A stretch of DNA of 64,000 bases from Sulfurirhabdus autotrophica (GCF_004346685.1 NZ_SMCO01000014.1:1-64000); one strand, 5' to 3'; shown: positions 1-7,449, numbered from the stretch's first letter. Numbers and translations are program-made. Notes: a model not told the origin generated them from the sequence alone.

Positions 1-81
1 GAAACTGAATATCGCTTTAATCATCGTCGTGATAATCTTTACCTTGGACTACTCAAATTGTTGAGACTAAACCCGCTTTAA
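1..81 (+). mobile_element. C-terminal tail of an ISXO2-like (IS1595-family) transposase, cut by the window edge
   Basis: Frame 1 is open from the window edge to a TAA at 79-81 and gives 26 residues ending LLKLLRLNPL. A Y-R-F-N-x-R-R block near the C-terminus is typical of the end of ISXO2-like DDE transposases of the IS1595 family. Only the tail is visible, so whether the element is intact cannot be told. The terminal inverted repeat that should close it would lie in the next hundred bases, but without the left end I could not place it. The family call rests on one motif and is moderate. Confidence 0.55.
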
Positions 82-124
82 CTTCCTAAGACCCTTAGCT
101 AAATAAGGAGAAATGTCGTTCGCG

Positions 125-146
125 ACCCTGAACGGTCGTTTAGGGT
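125..146. repeat. Stem-loop between the transposase tail and the next gene
   Basis: A 9-bp stem (125-133 with 138-146, one G-T wobble) encloses the loop GGTC. It lies between the IS transposase tail and the 3' end of a gene on the minus strand. No T-run follows on either strand, so it is not a classical terminator. It could be part of the IS end or of a dispersed palindromic repeat. Confidence 0.4.
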
Positions 147-158
147 TCTATAAAGCGG

Positions 159-869
159 TCATTTGGGTTGAGGTGACGGAATGGGATAAGCTAATTTAGG
201 TCCGCCTGGTGTTTGCCACCCACCTTCTATTCGTTCCAGTTTTGGACAACCGTTGCTGATTGGTTCGCGAATAATGGTTATATATTCTGCTTGCCTTAAA
301 CTACTATTCAATTGATTGACTAATTCTACAGAAGCTACGCCATAATCGACCAACTCTTTTGCATGTGATTCAGTGTTTATCACCAAGTTAATATTGCTGA
401 ATTCAACTGGAAACTCAGAAAGAGAAATTTGTTGCCAAGCTTTACCGATGTATTTGAAGAATATGTAAGGCGGCGTAGGGTTACCCCACTTGTTATAGGA
501 AATGCAGAGATTGGGTGATGCCACGATGTATGGTGTATTATTTTTTATGTGCAGCGCCAGTATATCAAAGTTGGCATGCCCAATATCCTCAGTAGTTGCG
601 TCATTCCAGATGATGGATTTACTTGTACCAGGTAAAGAAAAAGTAATGGACTGATCTTTTACCGGAGGCGAATCACCCGGGTCATGCCGTCCGCCATACG
701 TCTGTGAGCGCGTGACGACTATCTTTTGCCCATCGTGCAAGAGAACTTCCTCTTTCCAGCTATCCCCACCGAACCCGAATAGTCCTGCATCCGCGCTCAA
801 GCTCACTCCCAAAGTCAATATCAATCCAATTGTGCTGAATGCCTTCAACAACCAATGTATATTGCGCAA
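159..869 (-). CDS. Predicted exported protein of unknown function
   Basis: 236 residues. I do not recognise the family. The N-terminus is a clear Sec signal peptide: Arg/Lys at positions 2-9, a hydrophobic core around residues 10-24 and a probable cleavage site after Ala-Asp-Ala near residue 28. The mature part starts with a Gly/Phe-rich stretch and has a Pro-rich tail. It has two Cys (in SPNLCIS and NGCPKL) that could form a periplasmic disulfide. The start is TTG at 869, supported by AGAGGA seven bases upstream and by the signal peptide beginning there. It stands alone, next to an IS end, with no operon partner. Periplasmic or outer-membrane location is inferred; no function can be assigned. 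Confidence 0.65.
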   Translation of the reverse strand: MRNIHWLLKAFSTIGLILTLGVSLSADAGLFGFGGDSWKEEVLLHDGQKIVVTRSQTYGGRHDPGDSPPVKDQSITFSLPGTSKSIIWNDATTEDIGHANFDILALHIKNNTPYIVASPNLCISYNKWGNPTPPYIFFKYIGKAWQQISLSEFPVEFSNINLVINTESHAKELVDYGVASVELVNQLNSSLRQAEYITIIREPISNGCPKLERIEGGWQTPGGPKLAYPIPSPQPK

Positions 870-1197
870 GTAGCGTTCCTCTTGTTAAATTGCATTTGGT
901 AGCTCGCATCGTTTGCTAAGCTGCCTAGATAAAAATATGTGATTAGAGTACACCATGAATACTTTAACGTCTGCTTTGGAGAAAATTTTTCAGTGGCCGC
1001 TTCTGGCACACAGCGCCAGTTCGACCTGGAATTCAAGCCAATGATCGCGTTGGAGAAAGGCGGATGCGTATTCCCAAGATTGAAATTCAAAAAGCCTTGA
1101 GGAGTTAATGGCTATTTATCTGCTGTTGGCCGCGAGGATTGCGCGCATGGTAAAATGCTTTTTTGATTTTACCAAAGTGCCAACTCAGGGTTACCGA
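870..1197. other. Gene-poor interval (328 bp)
   Basis: This interval separates two divergently transcribed unknown genes. Only short open frames occur. One plus-strand frame (about 928-1101) and its antisense (845-1090) are both open for 50-80 codons, but neither has a ribosome-binding site or a recognisable motif. The interval holds the ribosome-binding site of the exported-protein gene and, at its right end, a probable promoter for the next gene. Confidence 0.5.
1126..1156 (+). promoter_or_regulatory. Probable extended -10 promoter
   Basis: TGG-TAAAAT (1148-1156) is an extended -10 element; a weak TTGGCC at 1126-1131 is 19 bases upstream. GGTAAAAT (1149-1156) also pairs perfectly with ATTTTACC (1166-1173), so the start region can fold into a hairpin. 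Transcription would begin near 1163, which favours the downstream ATG at 1198 for the following gene. Confidence 0.45.
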
Positions 1198-1626
1198 ATG
1201 AAAGATTTTATTTCCTATTTAGTCCAGCAAAGCCACAGCGAGAAAGTGGCGGTGACATCCGCATTGGATGATGCGCTTTCCAATCTGGATCATATGTTGA
1301 GTGGCATTTGTGCAGATTTGCAGGTGGAATTTGAAGGGCCTTACGTGGGAGTGGAGACGTTGAAAGCGCATCGTCTGGTCGTGCGGCCTCATGAGTGGAA
1401 AATTCACGAACCTTCTTGGAGCATGAAGATCTGCTCTGCAGCACCGCAGGCTAATTATCGCGCTGAATGGGCGGTGCAAAGTGCTGGCCGATTGCGTAAA
1501 CAAGTTGTGGTCAAAGCTTTGCCTGATTTTTTTTCTGGATTTGCAAAGGCTGTAGAAACAGCAGGGAAAGCGGAATTTCCTTCCGGTAAACGTGTGCTGG
1601 AATTGGCTCAGCGGTTCGCAGCCTAG
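1198..1626 (+). CDS. Small cytosolic protein of unknown function
   Basis: 142 residues from the ATG at 1198. The frame is open further up (to 1108), but that would place a probable promoter inside the gene, and the upstream residues look unlike a protein start. There is no signal peptide or membrane segment. The N-terminal third is predicted helical (KDFISYLVQQ... then an acidic stretch with repeated Leu/Asp). The rest has a central Trp-containing part (HEWKIHEPSWSMKI) and a basic helical tail. I do not recognise a domain and make no functional claim. It faces the next gene tail to tail, with a palindrome between them. Confidence 0.6.
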   Translation: MKDFISYLVQQSHSEKVAVTSALDDALSNLDHMLSGICADLQVEFEGPYVGVETLKAHRLVVRPHEWKIHEPSWSMKICSAAPQANYRAEWAVQSAGRLRKQVVVKALPDFFSGFAKAVETAGKAEFPSGKRVLELAQRFAA

Positions 1627-1660
1627 TTTTGTTCATTAAGCGGTTTAGGCAATTTGTAAA

Positions 1661-1690
1661 TTAACCGCGGAGGCGCAGAGGCGCGGTTAA
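1661..1690. terminator. Palindrome between convergent genes, candidate bidirectional terminator
   Basis: TTAACCGCG (1661-1669) and CGCGGTTAA (1682-1690) form a perfect 9-bp stem with a 12-base purine-rich loop. It sits in the 130-bp gap between a plus-strand gene ending at 1626 and a minus-strand gene ending at 1757, where a two-way terminator is expected. There is no long T-run. The loop sequence, built from repeated GAGGCGC/CAGAGG units, resembles short dispersed repeats seen in many environmental proteobacteria. Confidence 0.45.
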
Positions 1691-1756
1691 AACCGAGTTT
1701 TCTAGATTTGCAGTAATTCCAAAAATGGTAAGAACTATCTAATCGATCTAAGCTTT

Positions 1757-2656
1757 CTAGCCAATCTGGTTCATTATTGTGTCAATAGCGCCAAGCGAGC
1801 TGAATTGGGGTTCCCATCCCAATGCTCGCGTTTTTGTACAGTCCACTGTCAGGGTTTTCCCTACCCCATCCAACCACGCTGGCTCTCCTCCAACACCAAA
1901 CCATTTGCAACTGGCCCCCAATGCCGCCCTGGCAACACCAAAAGGCAAAGGCAGCGCAAGTGTGTGATATTTCTTGATGATCGCTTTGAAGCTGAAGCTA
2001 TCCGGTGCCGCCAGATTGTAAGCACCTTGCGCTTCAGAAAATAGCGCCAGTTGAATAGCGGCTGCCACATCTGCTTCATGCACACATTGCAGCAATGGTT
2101 GCGGATCAGGCAGGCGAATATAAAATGGCTGGCGGATCAGCGTTTTTAACAGCGGCTGTGCATGTGGGCCAAGAATAATATGTGGACGCAGACGCACCGC
2201 ACGAGGATGGTGAGAGGTCATCCATTGTTCCAGCGCGGCTTTATGCTGAGCATAAAGAAACCCCGGTAAAGGGTTGAATGTGTCTGTTTCTTTCAGGTCG
2301 CAACCGCTGCCATAAACCGATGTGCTGGATAAGTGAATCAGTCGATTGATATTGGCATCCCGGGCTGCATCGAATAATCGCTGGCTGGCCGTGACGTTAA
2401 TGGCAAACATGTCAGCGATGCTGACTTTACCCCGCAGTACGACAAAAGCCAGATGAATCAGTGCGTCTTGTCCTCTCAGGAGAGCTGGCAGGCGTGGGTC
2501 ACGCACATCCATTTGTGTTTCATGGAATTTGTTGTGCTGAAAGGCTGAGGGTCTGAGATCTATGCCAGTCACTTTTGAAACTTGAGGGGAACTGCATAGT
2601 CCAGGCAGTAACGCCTGAGCCAGATGAGATGCACTGCCGGTAATGAAAATGTTCAT
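1757..2656 (-). CDS. NAD-dependent epimerase/dehydratase family protein (extended SDR)
   Basis: 299 residues with an N-terminal Rossmann fold. The nucleotide loop is ITGSASHLAQA (residues 5-15), a variant of the usual GxxGxxG. An acidic residue ends beta-2 (GIDLRP) and the family's D-V-R-D appears near residue 50. The active site is complete: Ser in HLSSTSVYG (about 109-116) and Tyr135/Lys139 in YAQHK. The C-terminal half is the variable substrate domain, so the sugar or steroid-like substrate cannot be read from the sequence. It lies 25 bp downstream of a flavin-dependent oxidoreductase on the same strand, so the two are probably one transcript and may act on the same compound. The N-terminal methionine directly precedes the fold, so the start is secure. 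Confidence 0.85.
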   Translation of the reverse strand: MNIFITGSASHLAQALLPGLCSSPQVSKVTGIDLRPSAFQHNKFHETQMDVRDPRLPALLRGQDALIHLAFVVLRGKVSIADMFAINVTASQRLFDAARDANINRLIHLSSTSVYGSGCDLKETDTFNPLPGFLYAQHKAALEQWMTSHHPRAVRLRPHIILGPHAQPLLKTLIRQPFYIRLPDPQPLLQCVHEADVAAAIQLALFSEAQGAYNLAAPDSFSFKAIIKKYHTLALPLPFGVARAALGASCKWFGVGGEPAWLDGVGKTLTVDCTKTRALGWEPQFSSLGAIDTIMNQIG

Positions 2657-2681
2657 TAATTAAATTCTTGGTACGCAGGTG

Positions 2682-3743
2682 TTAATTGGCATCCGAGCGA
2701 AATGCGGGCATGACTTCTTCTGCGATGCAGCGGAGCGATTCCTGTACGATTTCAGTCTGAGTTCCGCCTGCGCCAACTGCTAGCAACATATTGGTAACCC
2801 CTGCGGCCTGATACTTCTTCAACTGTTTGATGCAATCATCCGGGTTGCCGACAACCGCTAGTCCGAATGTTTCCAGTAATGTCAGGTTGATTCCGAGTTT
2901 CATGATTTCCCGGAAACGGCCCAGTTCATGGAAATGTTCGTAGCTGGGATAGAGTTTTTCCAGAACAGGCAGGGTGGTTTTGTACAGTTCCTGGTAAAAC
3001 CAGATGAGCGCCTGTTTGGCAACTTGTTTGGCGCGGTTCCGGTCTGGCAGGCAGACGATGCCCAGTGTCATGCCGATACGCGGTTTTTCTGGGCTCTCCC
3101 ACGCATCAAGAAAATGCTTGATGTCATGTTTTGTCATGAGCCAGGGTTTGAAAGGCCCAGCCAGCATACCTAGTTTCTGTTTGGCTACCCAGGGAAAGCT
3201 ATCCGGGCTGACGGCAGCGCTCCATAATGGTGGGTGGGGTGTTTGCACTGTTTGGGGTAAAATGTCCGTCTGCGTTAACTGAAAATGCTCCCCTTTAAAT
3301 GTAACTGGCTTTTTGTTGAATGAAAGTCGCAGAATTTCCAGCGATTCATCCACCGTGTTGCGGCTTGCCCCCATCTCCTTGCCAAATACCTGAAACTCTT
3401 GAGGGGAAAAGCCGCGCCCAATACCAACCTCTATTCTTCCCTTGGATAAAATGTCCAGCGTGGCAACCCGTTCAGCAATGTGCACAGGATGATGCAACGG
3501 CATGGGAATAACGCCCAGTCCCAGGCGGATAGCGTTGGTACGCTGAGACAGCGCGGCAAGTATCAGGTCCGGTTTCGAAGAATGGGAATAGTGACGCATG
3601 AAATGATGTTCCACCAGCCACGCACAACGAAAGCCTAATTCATCAGCCAGCGTGATTTCCGTAATAGCATCTTCATAGGCCTGAGCTTCAGTACGCTCCA
3701 GAAAAGGGGGGTTGGAAATTTCGTAAAAGAGGTCGAAATGCAT
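2682..3743 (-). CDS. LLM-class flavin-dependent oxidoreductase
   Basis: 353 residues of the bacterial luciferase-like monooxygenase family, a TIM-barrel enzyme using FMN or F420. The start (MHFDLFYEISNPPF) and the segments EHHFMRHYSHSSKPDL, RLGLGVIPMPLHHPVHIAERVATLD, GRIEVGIGRGF and PPLWSAAVS are characteristic. The usual C-terminal GNPDDCIKQLKKYQAAGVTNMLL block is also present. Substrate is unknown; alkanes, aldehydes, nitro compounds and others are used by relatives. It heads a two-gene unit with the SDR gene. The start ATG is 54 bp from the divergent DUF72 gene, so the two share a short promoter region. Confidence 0.88.
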   Translation of the reverse strand: MHFDLFYEISNPPFLERTEAQAYEDAITEITLADELGFRCAWLVEHHFMRHYSHSSKPDLILAALSQRTNAIRLGLGVIPMPLHHPVHIAERVATLDILSKGRIEVGIGRGFSPQEFQVFGKEMGASRNTVDESLEILRLSFNKKPVTFKGEHFQLTQTDILPQTVQTPHPPLWSAAVSPDSFPWVAKQKLGMLAGPFKPWLMTKHDIKHFLDAWESPEKPRIGMTLGIVCLPDRNRAKQVAKQALIWFYQELYKTTLPVLEKLYPSYEHFHELGRFREIMKLGINLTLLETFGLAVVGNPDDCIKQLKKYQAAGVTNMLLAVGAGGTQTEIVQESLRCIAEEVMPAFRSDAN

Positions 3744-3760
3744 GAATGAACTTTGTTAAC

Positions 3761-3789
3761 CTGACAGGACTTCATAAGGCTCTTATAAT
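3761..3789 (+). promoter_or_regulatory. Sigma-70-type promoter of the DUF72 gene
   Basis: CTGACA (3761-3766), a 17-base spacer and a perfect TATAAT (3784-3789). The predicted start point, 6-9 bases after the -10 box, is 3796-3798, which coincides with the ATG at 3798. The message would then be leaderless. Confidence 0.7.
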
Positions 3790-3797
3790 GCCAGTAT

Positions 3798-4301
3798 ATG
3801 GAAAAAACACCAACCTATCAGTGTTATGTCGGAAGCGTGGGATGGGAGCATGCGTCCTGGATGGGGGTGTTTTACCCGGAGGATTTGCCACCTGATTGGC
3901 GCTTAACCTTCTACAACAACCATTTTTCCTGCGTTTACCTGCCTTATGCTGAGTGGTCTGGCTTGACTGCTGCTGAGTTGGGAGTGTGGTGCAATGATGT
4001 GATGGACCCTTTTCGTTTTGTGCTGGAAGCGAATCCCAAAGGAATGAATTTAGCTGATAAAGAAAAGTTGATTATGCTTTCTTCTCAATGGGTGTTGGCG
4101 GATTCGTTGGGCAGGATTGAATCTGAAAGCGGCCTGGAAGGCCGGGTTGTATGGTTAACACCTCTGGCAGACTATAAAAAACTGGCTCAGGAGTTACAGG
4201 CATACAACGAACAAGGAACGCAGATTTTTTTAATCAGCCGCGAGCCTGATTTGAAAGCCATGAGTGATGTTCAGCGATTGTTGGAAATTATGGGTTTGTA
4301 A
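3798..4301 (+). CDS. Short DUF72 (YecE-like) family protein
   Basis: 167 residues. The start, YVGSVGWEHASWMGVFYPEDLPP, matches the DUF72/YecE pattern of G-T-S-G-W...W.G.FYP, followed by an F-Y-N-N-H-F-S-C-V segment like the family's second strand. Full-length DUF72 proteins are usually 240-300 residues and form a TIM-barrel-like fold; this one is much shorter and seems to keep only the first strands and a shortened C-terminus. The function of the family is not known. There is no Shine-Dalgarno sequence before the ATG, in line with a leaderless transcript. It precedes the mla operon by 66 bp but has its own promoter, and mlaF has another. Confidence 0.75.
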   Translation: MEKTPTYQCYVGSVGWEHASWMGVFYPEDLPPDWRLTFYNNHFSCVYLPYAEWSGLTAAELGVWCNDVMDPFRFVLEANPKGMNLADKEKLIMLSSQWVLADSLGRIESESGLEGRVVWLTPLADYKKLAQELQAYNEQGTQIFLISREPDLKAMSDVQRLLEIMGL

Positions 4302-4307
4302 CGAGTT

Positions 4308-4336
4308 TTGTTGAAATGACAAAACTAGATTAAAAT
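4308..4336 (+). promoter_or_regulatory. Promoter of the mla operon
   Basis: TTGTTG (4308-4313), a 17-base spacer and TAAAAT (4331-4336), placing the start point near 4343, 25 bases before the GTG of mlaF. A 7-bp perfect inverted repeat (GTTTTGT 4305-4311, ACAAAAC 4319-4325) overlaps the -35 box. It could be the end of the upstream transcript or an operator. Confidence 0.65.
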
Positions 4337-4367
4337 GAATGCCTTTTGAATATTTGTGTGATCATTT

Positions 4368-5180
4368 GTGTCCGCTGATAACCTGGTAGAAATCTCTAAC
4401 CTTAATTTTGCATACGGTAAACGGGCAATCCTGAAAGGGATCGATATGTCTATTCCCCGTGGCAAAGTAGTGGCTATCATGGGCGGGAGCGGGTGTGGAA
4501 AAACCACTTTGCTGCGCCAGATAGGGGGGCAGATCAAACCGACTGCCGGAGAAGTTCGCGTTGACGGGCAAGTGATGCATGAACTGGATAGAGACGGCTT
4601 GTATAAGATGCGCCACCGAATGGGTATGTTGTTCCAGTTTGGTGCGCTGTTTACGGATATGTCTGTATTTGATAACGTGGCTTTTCAAATGCGGGAACAC
4701 ACGGATCTCCCGGAAAACGTCATTCGTGATCTGGTACTGATGAAATTGCATGCAGTTGGTTTGCGTGGTGCGCGCCACCTGTTGCCGGCAGAATTGTCGG
4801 GAGGCATGGCGCGACGTGTCGCACTGGCGCGTGCTATCTCGCTGGATCCTATGTTGATGATGTACGATGAACCTTTTGCAGGGCTTGACCCGATTTCTCT
4901 CGGTGTCATTGGTAACCTGATTCGACGATTAACGGATACATTGGGTATTACGTCTATAATCGTGACGCATGATGTGCAGGAGTCTCTCAAAATCGTTGAT
5001 TATGTGTATTTTGTATCGGAAGGACTGGTTGTGGCACATGGTACATCTGAAGAGATGCGTCAATCGGACCTGCCTTTTGTACACCAATTCGTTCATGGCG
5101 AAATGGATGGGCCGGTGCCGTTCCAGTATCCGGCAACGGATTATCGGGAAGACCTGATGAAGGGAGCACTCCATGTTTAA
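4368..5180 (+). CDS. mlaF: Mla phospholipid transport system, ATPase MlaF
   Basis: 270 residues, the ATP-binding subunit of the inner-membrane MlaFEDB complex that moves phospholipids between the inner and outer membranes and keeps the outer membrane asymmetric. Walker A is GGSGCGKTT (residues 39-47), the ABC signature LSGGMARR is near residue 143, and Walker B with the catalytic Glu is MMYDEP near residue 165. The H-loop His lies in IIVTHD. Length fits the family. The GTG at 4368 is the only start preceding the conserved N-terminus (NLVEISNLNFAYG). It is first in the operon and overlaps mlaE by 8 bp, which suggests coupled translation. Confidence 0.93.
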   Translation: MSADNLVEISNLNFAYGKRAILKGIDMSIPRGKVVAIMGGSGCGKTTLLRQIGGQIKPTAGEVRVDGQVMHELDRDGLYKMRHRMGMLFQFGALFTDMSVFDNVAFQMREHTDLPENVIRDLVLMKLHAVGLRGARHLLPAELSGGMARRVALARAISLDPMLMMYDEPFAGLDPISLGVIGNLIRRLTDTLGITSIIVTHDVQESLKIVDYVYFVSEGLVVAHGTSEEMRQSDLPFVHQFVHGEMDGPVPFQYPATDYREDLMKGALHV

Positions 5181-5970
5181 CGGGTTAATCAGTGCATTGC
5201 AGGGAGTCGGCCGCCATGTGGTGAACGGTATTTGGCGCCTGGGTTATGCCTCTCGTTTTTTTGCGATGATTCTGCTTAGTTCTGGCATGAGCTTCCGCCG
5301 TATTCATCTCATTATCAAAGAAGTGTATTTCAGCGGTGTGCTGTCGCTGATTATCATTCTGGTGTCGGGGCTTTTTGTTGGTATGGTTTTGGGGTTGCAA
5401 GGGTACGAAACGTTGCAAAAGTATGGTTCCGAGTCGGCATTGGGTACGTTGGTTGCATTGAGCCTGGTTCGTGAACTGGGGCCTGTACTGGCCGCGTTGC
5501 TGTTTGCCAGTCGCGCAGGTTCTGCTATAACTGCAGAAATTGGCTTGATGAAAGCCACAGAACAGATTGTTGCCATGGAAATGATGGCCGTTGACCCGAT
5601 TGCGCGTGTGGTAGCCCCGCGATTCTGGGGTGGGGTGATTTCAATGCCGTTGCTGGCTGCCATGTTCAGCGCAATGGGTATATTTGGCGGGTATTTGGTT
5701 GGTGTAGTCATGATTGGCGTAGATGTGGGTTCTTTCTGGTCGCAAATGCAGGCAGCAGTTGACTTCAGAACCGACATTGTAAATGGCGTGATAAAGAGCT
5801 TTGTGTTTGGGTTGGCTGTCACCTCAATTGCGCTTTTTGAAGGCTATGATGCACCACCAACGGCAGAAGGCGTATCCCATGCAACAACAAGAACCGTGGT
5901 GACATCCTCTCTGGCCATATTGGCACTGGATTTTATTTTGACAGCTTTTATGTTCCGCGGCGTGAGTTGA
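5173..5970 (+). CDS. mlaE: Mla phospholipid transport system, permease MlaE
   Basis: 265 residues, an integral inner-membrane permease of the MlaE/YrbE family that pairs with MlaF and carries MlaD on its periplasmic face. Hydrophobic segments are visible at roughly residues 50-70, 95-115, 145-190, 200-220 and 240-262. The family core SLVRELGPVLAALLFASRAG and the following EIGLMKATEQIVAMEMM are intact; the latter is the coupling helix region that contacts the ATPase. The ATG sits inside the last codons of mlaF. Length is standard. Confidence 0.93.
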   Translation: MFNGLISALQGVGRHVVNGIWRLGYASRFFAMILLSSGMSFRRIHLIIKEVYFSGVLSLIIILVSGLFVGMVLGLQGYETLQKYGSESALGTLVALSLVRELGPVLAALLFASRAGSAITAEIGLMKATEQIVAMEMMAVDPIARVVAPRFWGGVISMPLLAAMFSAMGIFGGYLVGVVMIGVDVGSFWSQMQAAVDFRTDIVNGVIKSFVFGLAVTSIALFEGYDAPPTAEGVSHATTRTVVTSSLAILALDFILTAFMFRGVS

Positions 5971-6022
5971 TACGGGAATTTAAAAAGCTAACTCTATGAA
6001 TATTTTTTGAAAGGTTGCAAAA

Positions 6023-6499
6023 ATGACGCGAACAACGCTGGATTTATGGGTAGGCATTTTTGTGGTGGGCGGTTTGGCTGCTTTACTCGTGCTCGGTCTC
6101 AAGGTGGGGAACTTGAGCACTTTCAATATGTCTGAGAGCTATGTTGTGCATGCAGATTTTGAGAATATTGGCGGACTTAAACCCAAAGCGCCCGTAAAAA
6201 GTGCCGGTGTAGTCATCGGAAGGGTCGCTGAAATAGCTTTTGATAATTCTAAATATGAAGCAAAAGTGACAATACGCATCGATAAAAGATATGCATTTTC
6301 AAAGGATACAACGGCTTCTATTTTGACCTCTGGCCTTTTGGGGGAGCAATATGTAGGTCTATCTCCAGGCGGTGATGAGGCGATGCTCAAGGATGGCGAC
6401 ACGTTTAAATTAACCCAGTCTGCTGTTGTACTGGAAAACTTGATTGGACAGTTCCTGTTCAGCAAAGGGTCTGAAGGCGGAAAAAAAGCTGAGCAGTAA
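6023..6499 (+). CDS. mlaD: Mla phospholipid transport system, MCE-domain protein MlaD
   Basis: 158 residues. One N-terminal transmembrane helix (residues 7-28, LWVGIFVVGGLAALLVLGL) anchors an MCE domain, which forms the hexameric ring that binds lipid in the periplasm. The MCE core, with G-G-L-K-P-K-A-P-V-K-S-A-G-V-V-I-G-R-V near residues 53-71 and LLGEQYVGLSPGG near 115, is easily recognised. It is preceded by AAAGG at a normal distance. In several betaproteobacteria the outer-membrane lipoprotein gene mlaA follows mlaD; here mlaC follows after 39 bp. Confidence 0.92.
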   Translation: MTRTTLDLWVGIFVVGGLAALLVLGLKVGNLSTFNMSESYVVHADFENIGGLKPKAPVKSAGVVIGRVAEIAFDNSKYEAKVTIRIDKRYAFSKDTTASILTSGLLGEQYVGLSPGGDEAMLKDGDTFKLTQSAVVLENLIGQFLFSKGSEGGKKAEQ

Positions 6500-6538
6500 T
6501 CAGGATTATCAAGTTAAAAACTTTACAGGATAAATGAA

Positions 6539-7171
6539 ATGAACTTTATAAATCGCATGTTAATAGCTGCATTGTTTTTTGGGTCTTTTAGCGTGCAAGC
6601 TGCCGATATGACACCTGATGCGCTTGCTAAAAATACCACTCAGGAAGTGCTGGCATTAATCAAGCAGGATAAAGACCTTGCTGGTAACCAGGAAAAGTTG
6701 CACAAATTAATTGAGGCAAAAATTTTGCCACACTTTGACTTTGCGCGCATGACTCGTCTGGCAGTAGGTAAAAACTGGCGCAGTGCAACTGCGCCGCAGC
6801 AAGAATCGTTGGTTAAAGAGTTTCGTACGTTACTGGTGAGAACCTATTCCAATTCATTAGCAGCGTATAAAAATCAGGTAATTGATTTTAAACCTTTTAA
6901 AATGCAGCCGGATGAAACCGATGTGACGGTTAAAACACAGGTTGTTCAGCCGGGCGCACAGCCTATCCCTATAGATTATGCCATGGAAAAAACAGCGGAT
7001 GGCTGGAAGGTCTATGATGTAACAGTGGATGGTGTGAGTCTGGTGATTAACTATCGCAGCTCTTTTTCAAGCGAAGTTCGTCAATCAGGTATTGATGGAC
7101 TGATCAAAACCCTGGTTGAGAAAAATCAATCTGCTTCCGGTGGTTCACAAAGCACGGCTGCTAAAAAATGA
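6539..7171 (+). CDS. mlaC: Mla phospholipid shuttle, periplasmic protein MlaC
   Basis: 210 residues with a Sec signal peptide (MNFINRMLIAALFFGSFSVQA, cleavage near residue 22). The mature protein belongs to the MlaC/Ttg2D family that ferries phospholipids between MlaA at the outer membrane and MlaD at the inner membrane. Family features are I-L-P-H-F-D-F-A-R-M-T-R-L-A-V-G-K-N-W-R (near residues 60-80) and the WKVYDVTVDGVSLVINYR block near residue 160, followed by a C-terminal helix. The stop overlaps the mlaB start. Confidence 0.92.
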   Translation: MNFINRMLIAALFFGSFSVQAADMTPDALAKNTTQEVLALIKQDKDLAGNQEKLHKLIEAKILPHFDFARMTRLAVGKNWRSATAPQQESLVKEFRTLLVRTYSNSLAAYKNQVIDFKPFKMQPDETDVTVKTQVVQPGAQPIPIDYAMEKTADGWKVYDVTVDGVSLVINYRSSFSSEVRQSGIDGLIKTLVEKNQSASGGSQSTAAKK

Positions 7172-7449
7172 TCAGCAAAAACGGTGAACGTTTTGTGTTA
7201 AAAGGGTCGATCACTATGGATAATGCGCGCGCCATCATGGAAGAAGGAGAATCCTTATTCAATCATGAAGATGTGAAGGTGGATCTGGCGGGCGTGGAGG
7301 AAGTGGATTCATCTGCTGTAAGCATACTGCTGCAGTGGATGCGTGAGGCGCAGCTCAGGAATCAACCTATTTTGTTTTTTAATCTGCCTGAAAATCTGAA
7401 AAGTCTGATTGCGCTTTACGGCGTTGAAGAAATGATCCCCAACCAATGA
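7168..7449 (+). CDS. mlaB: Mla system STAS-domain protein MlaB
   Basis: 93 residues with a single STAS domain. The motif VDLAGVEEVDSSAVSILLQW (about residues 33-52) is the typical loop and helix with the Asp-Ser-Ser site. In E. coli MlaB binds MlaF and is needed for assembly and activity of the MlaFEDB complex. The start ATG overlaps the mlaC stop (ATGA), which shows translational coupling. It is the last mla gene; 61 bp follow before the next transporter. Confidence 0.9.
   Translation: MISKNGERFVLKGSITMDNARAIMEEGESLFNHEDVKVDLAGVEEVDSSAVSILLQWMREAQLRNQPILFFNLPENLKSLIALYGVEEMIPNQ

Noticed and set aside
845-1090. 81-codon minus-strand frame and a 54-codon plus-strand frame over the same interval
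   Set aside because: No ribosome-binding site, no motif, and both strands open at once, which suggests chance.
1208-1503. Two minus-strand frames of 78 and 94 codons
   Set aside because: They lie antisense to a gene with a better start, composition and promoter.
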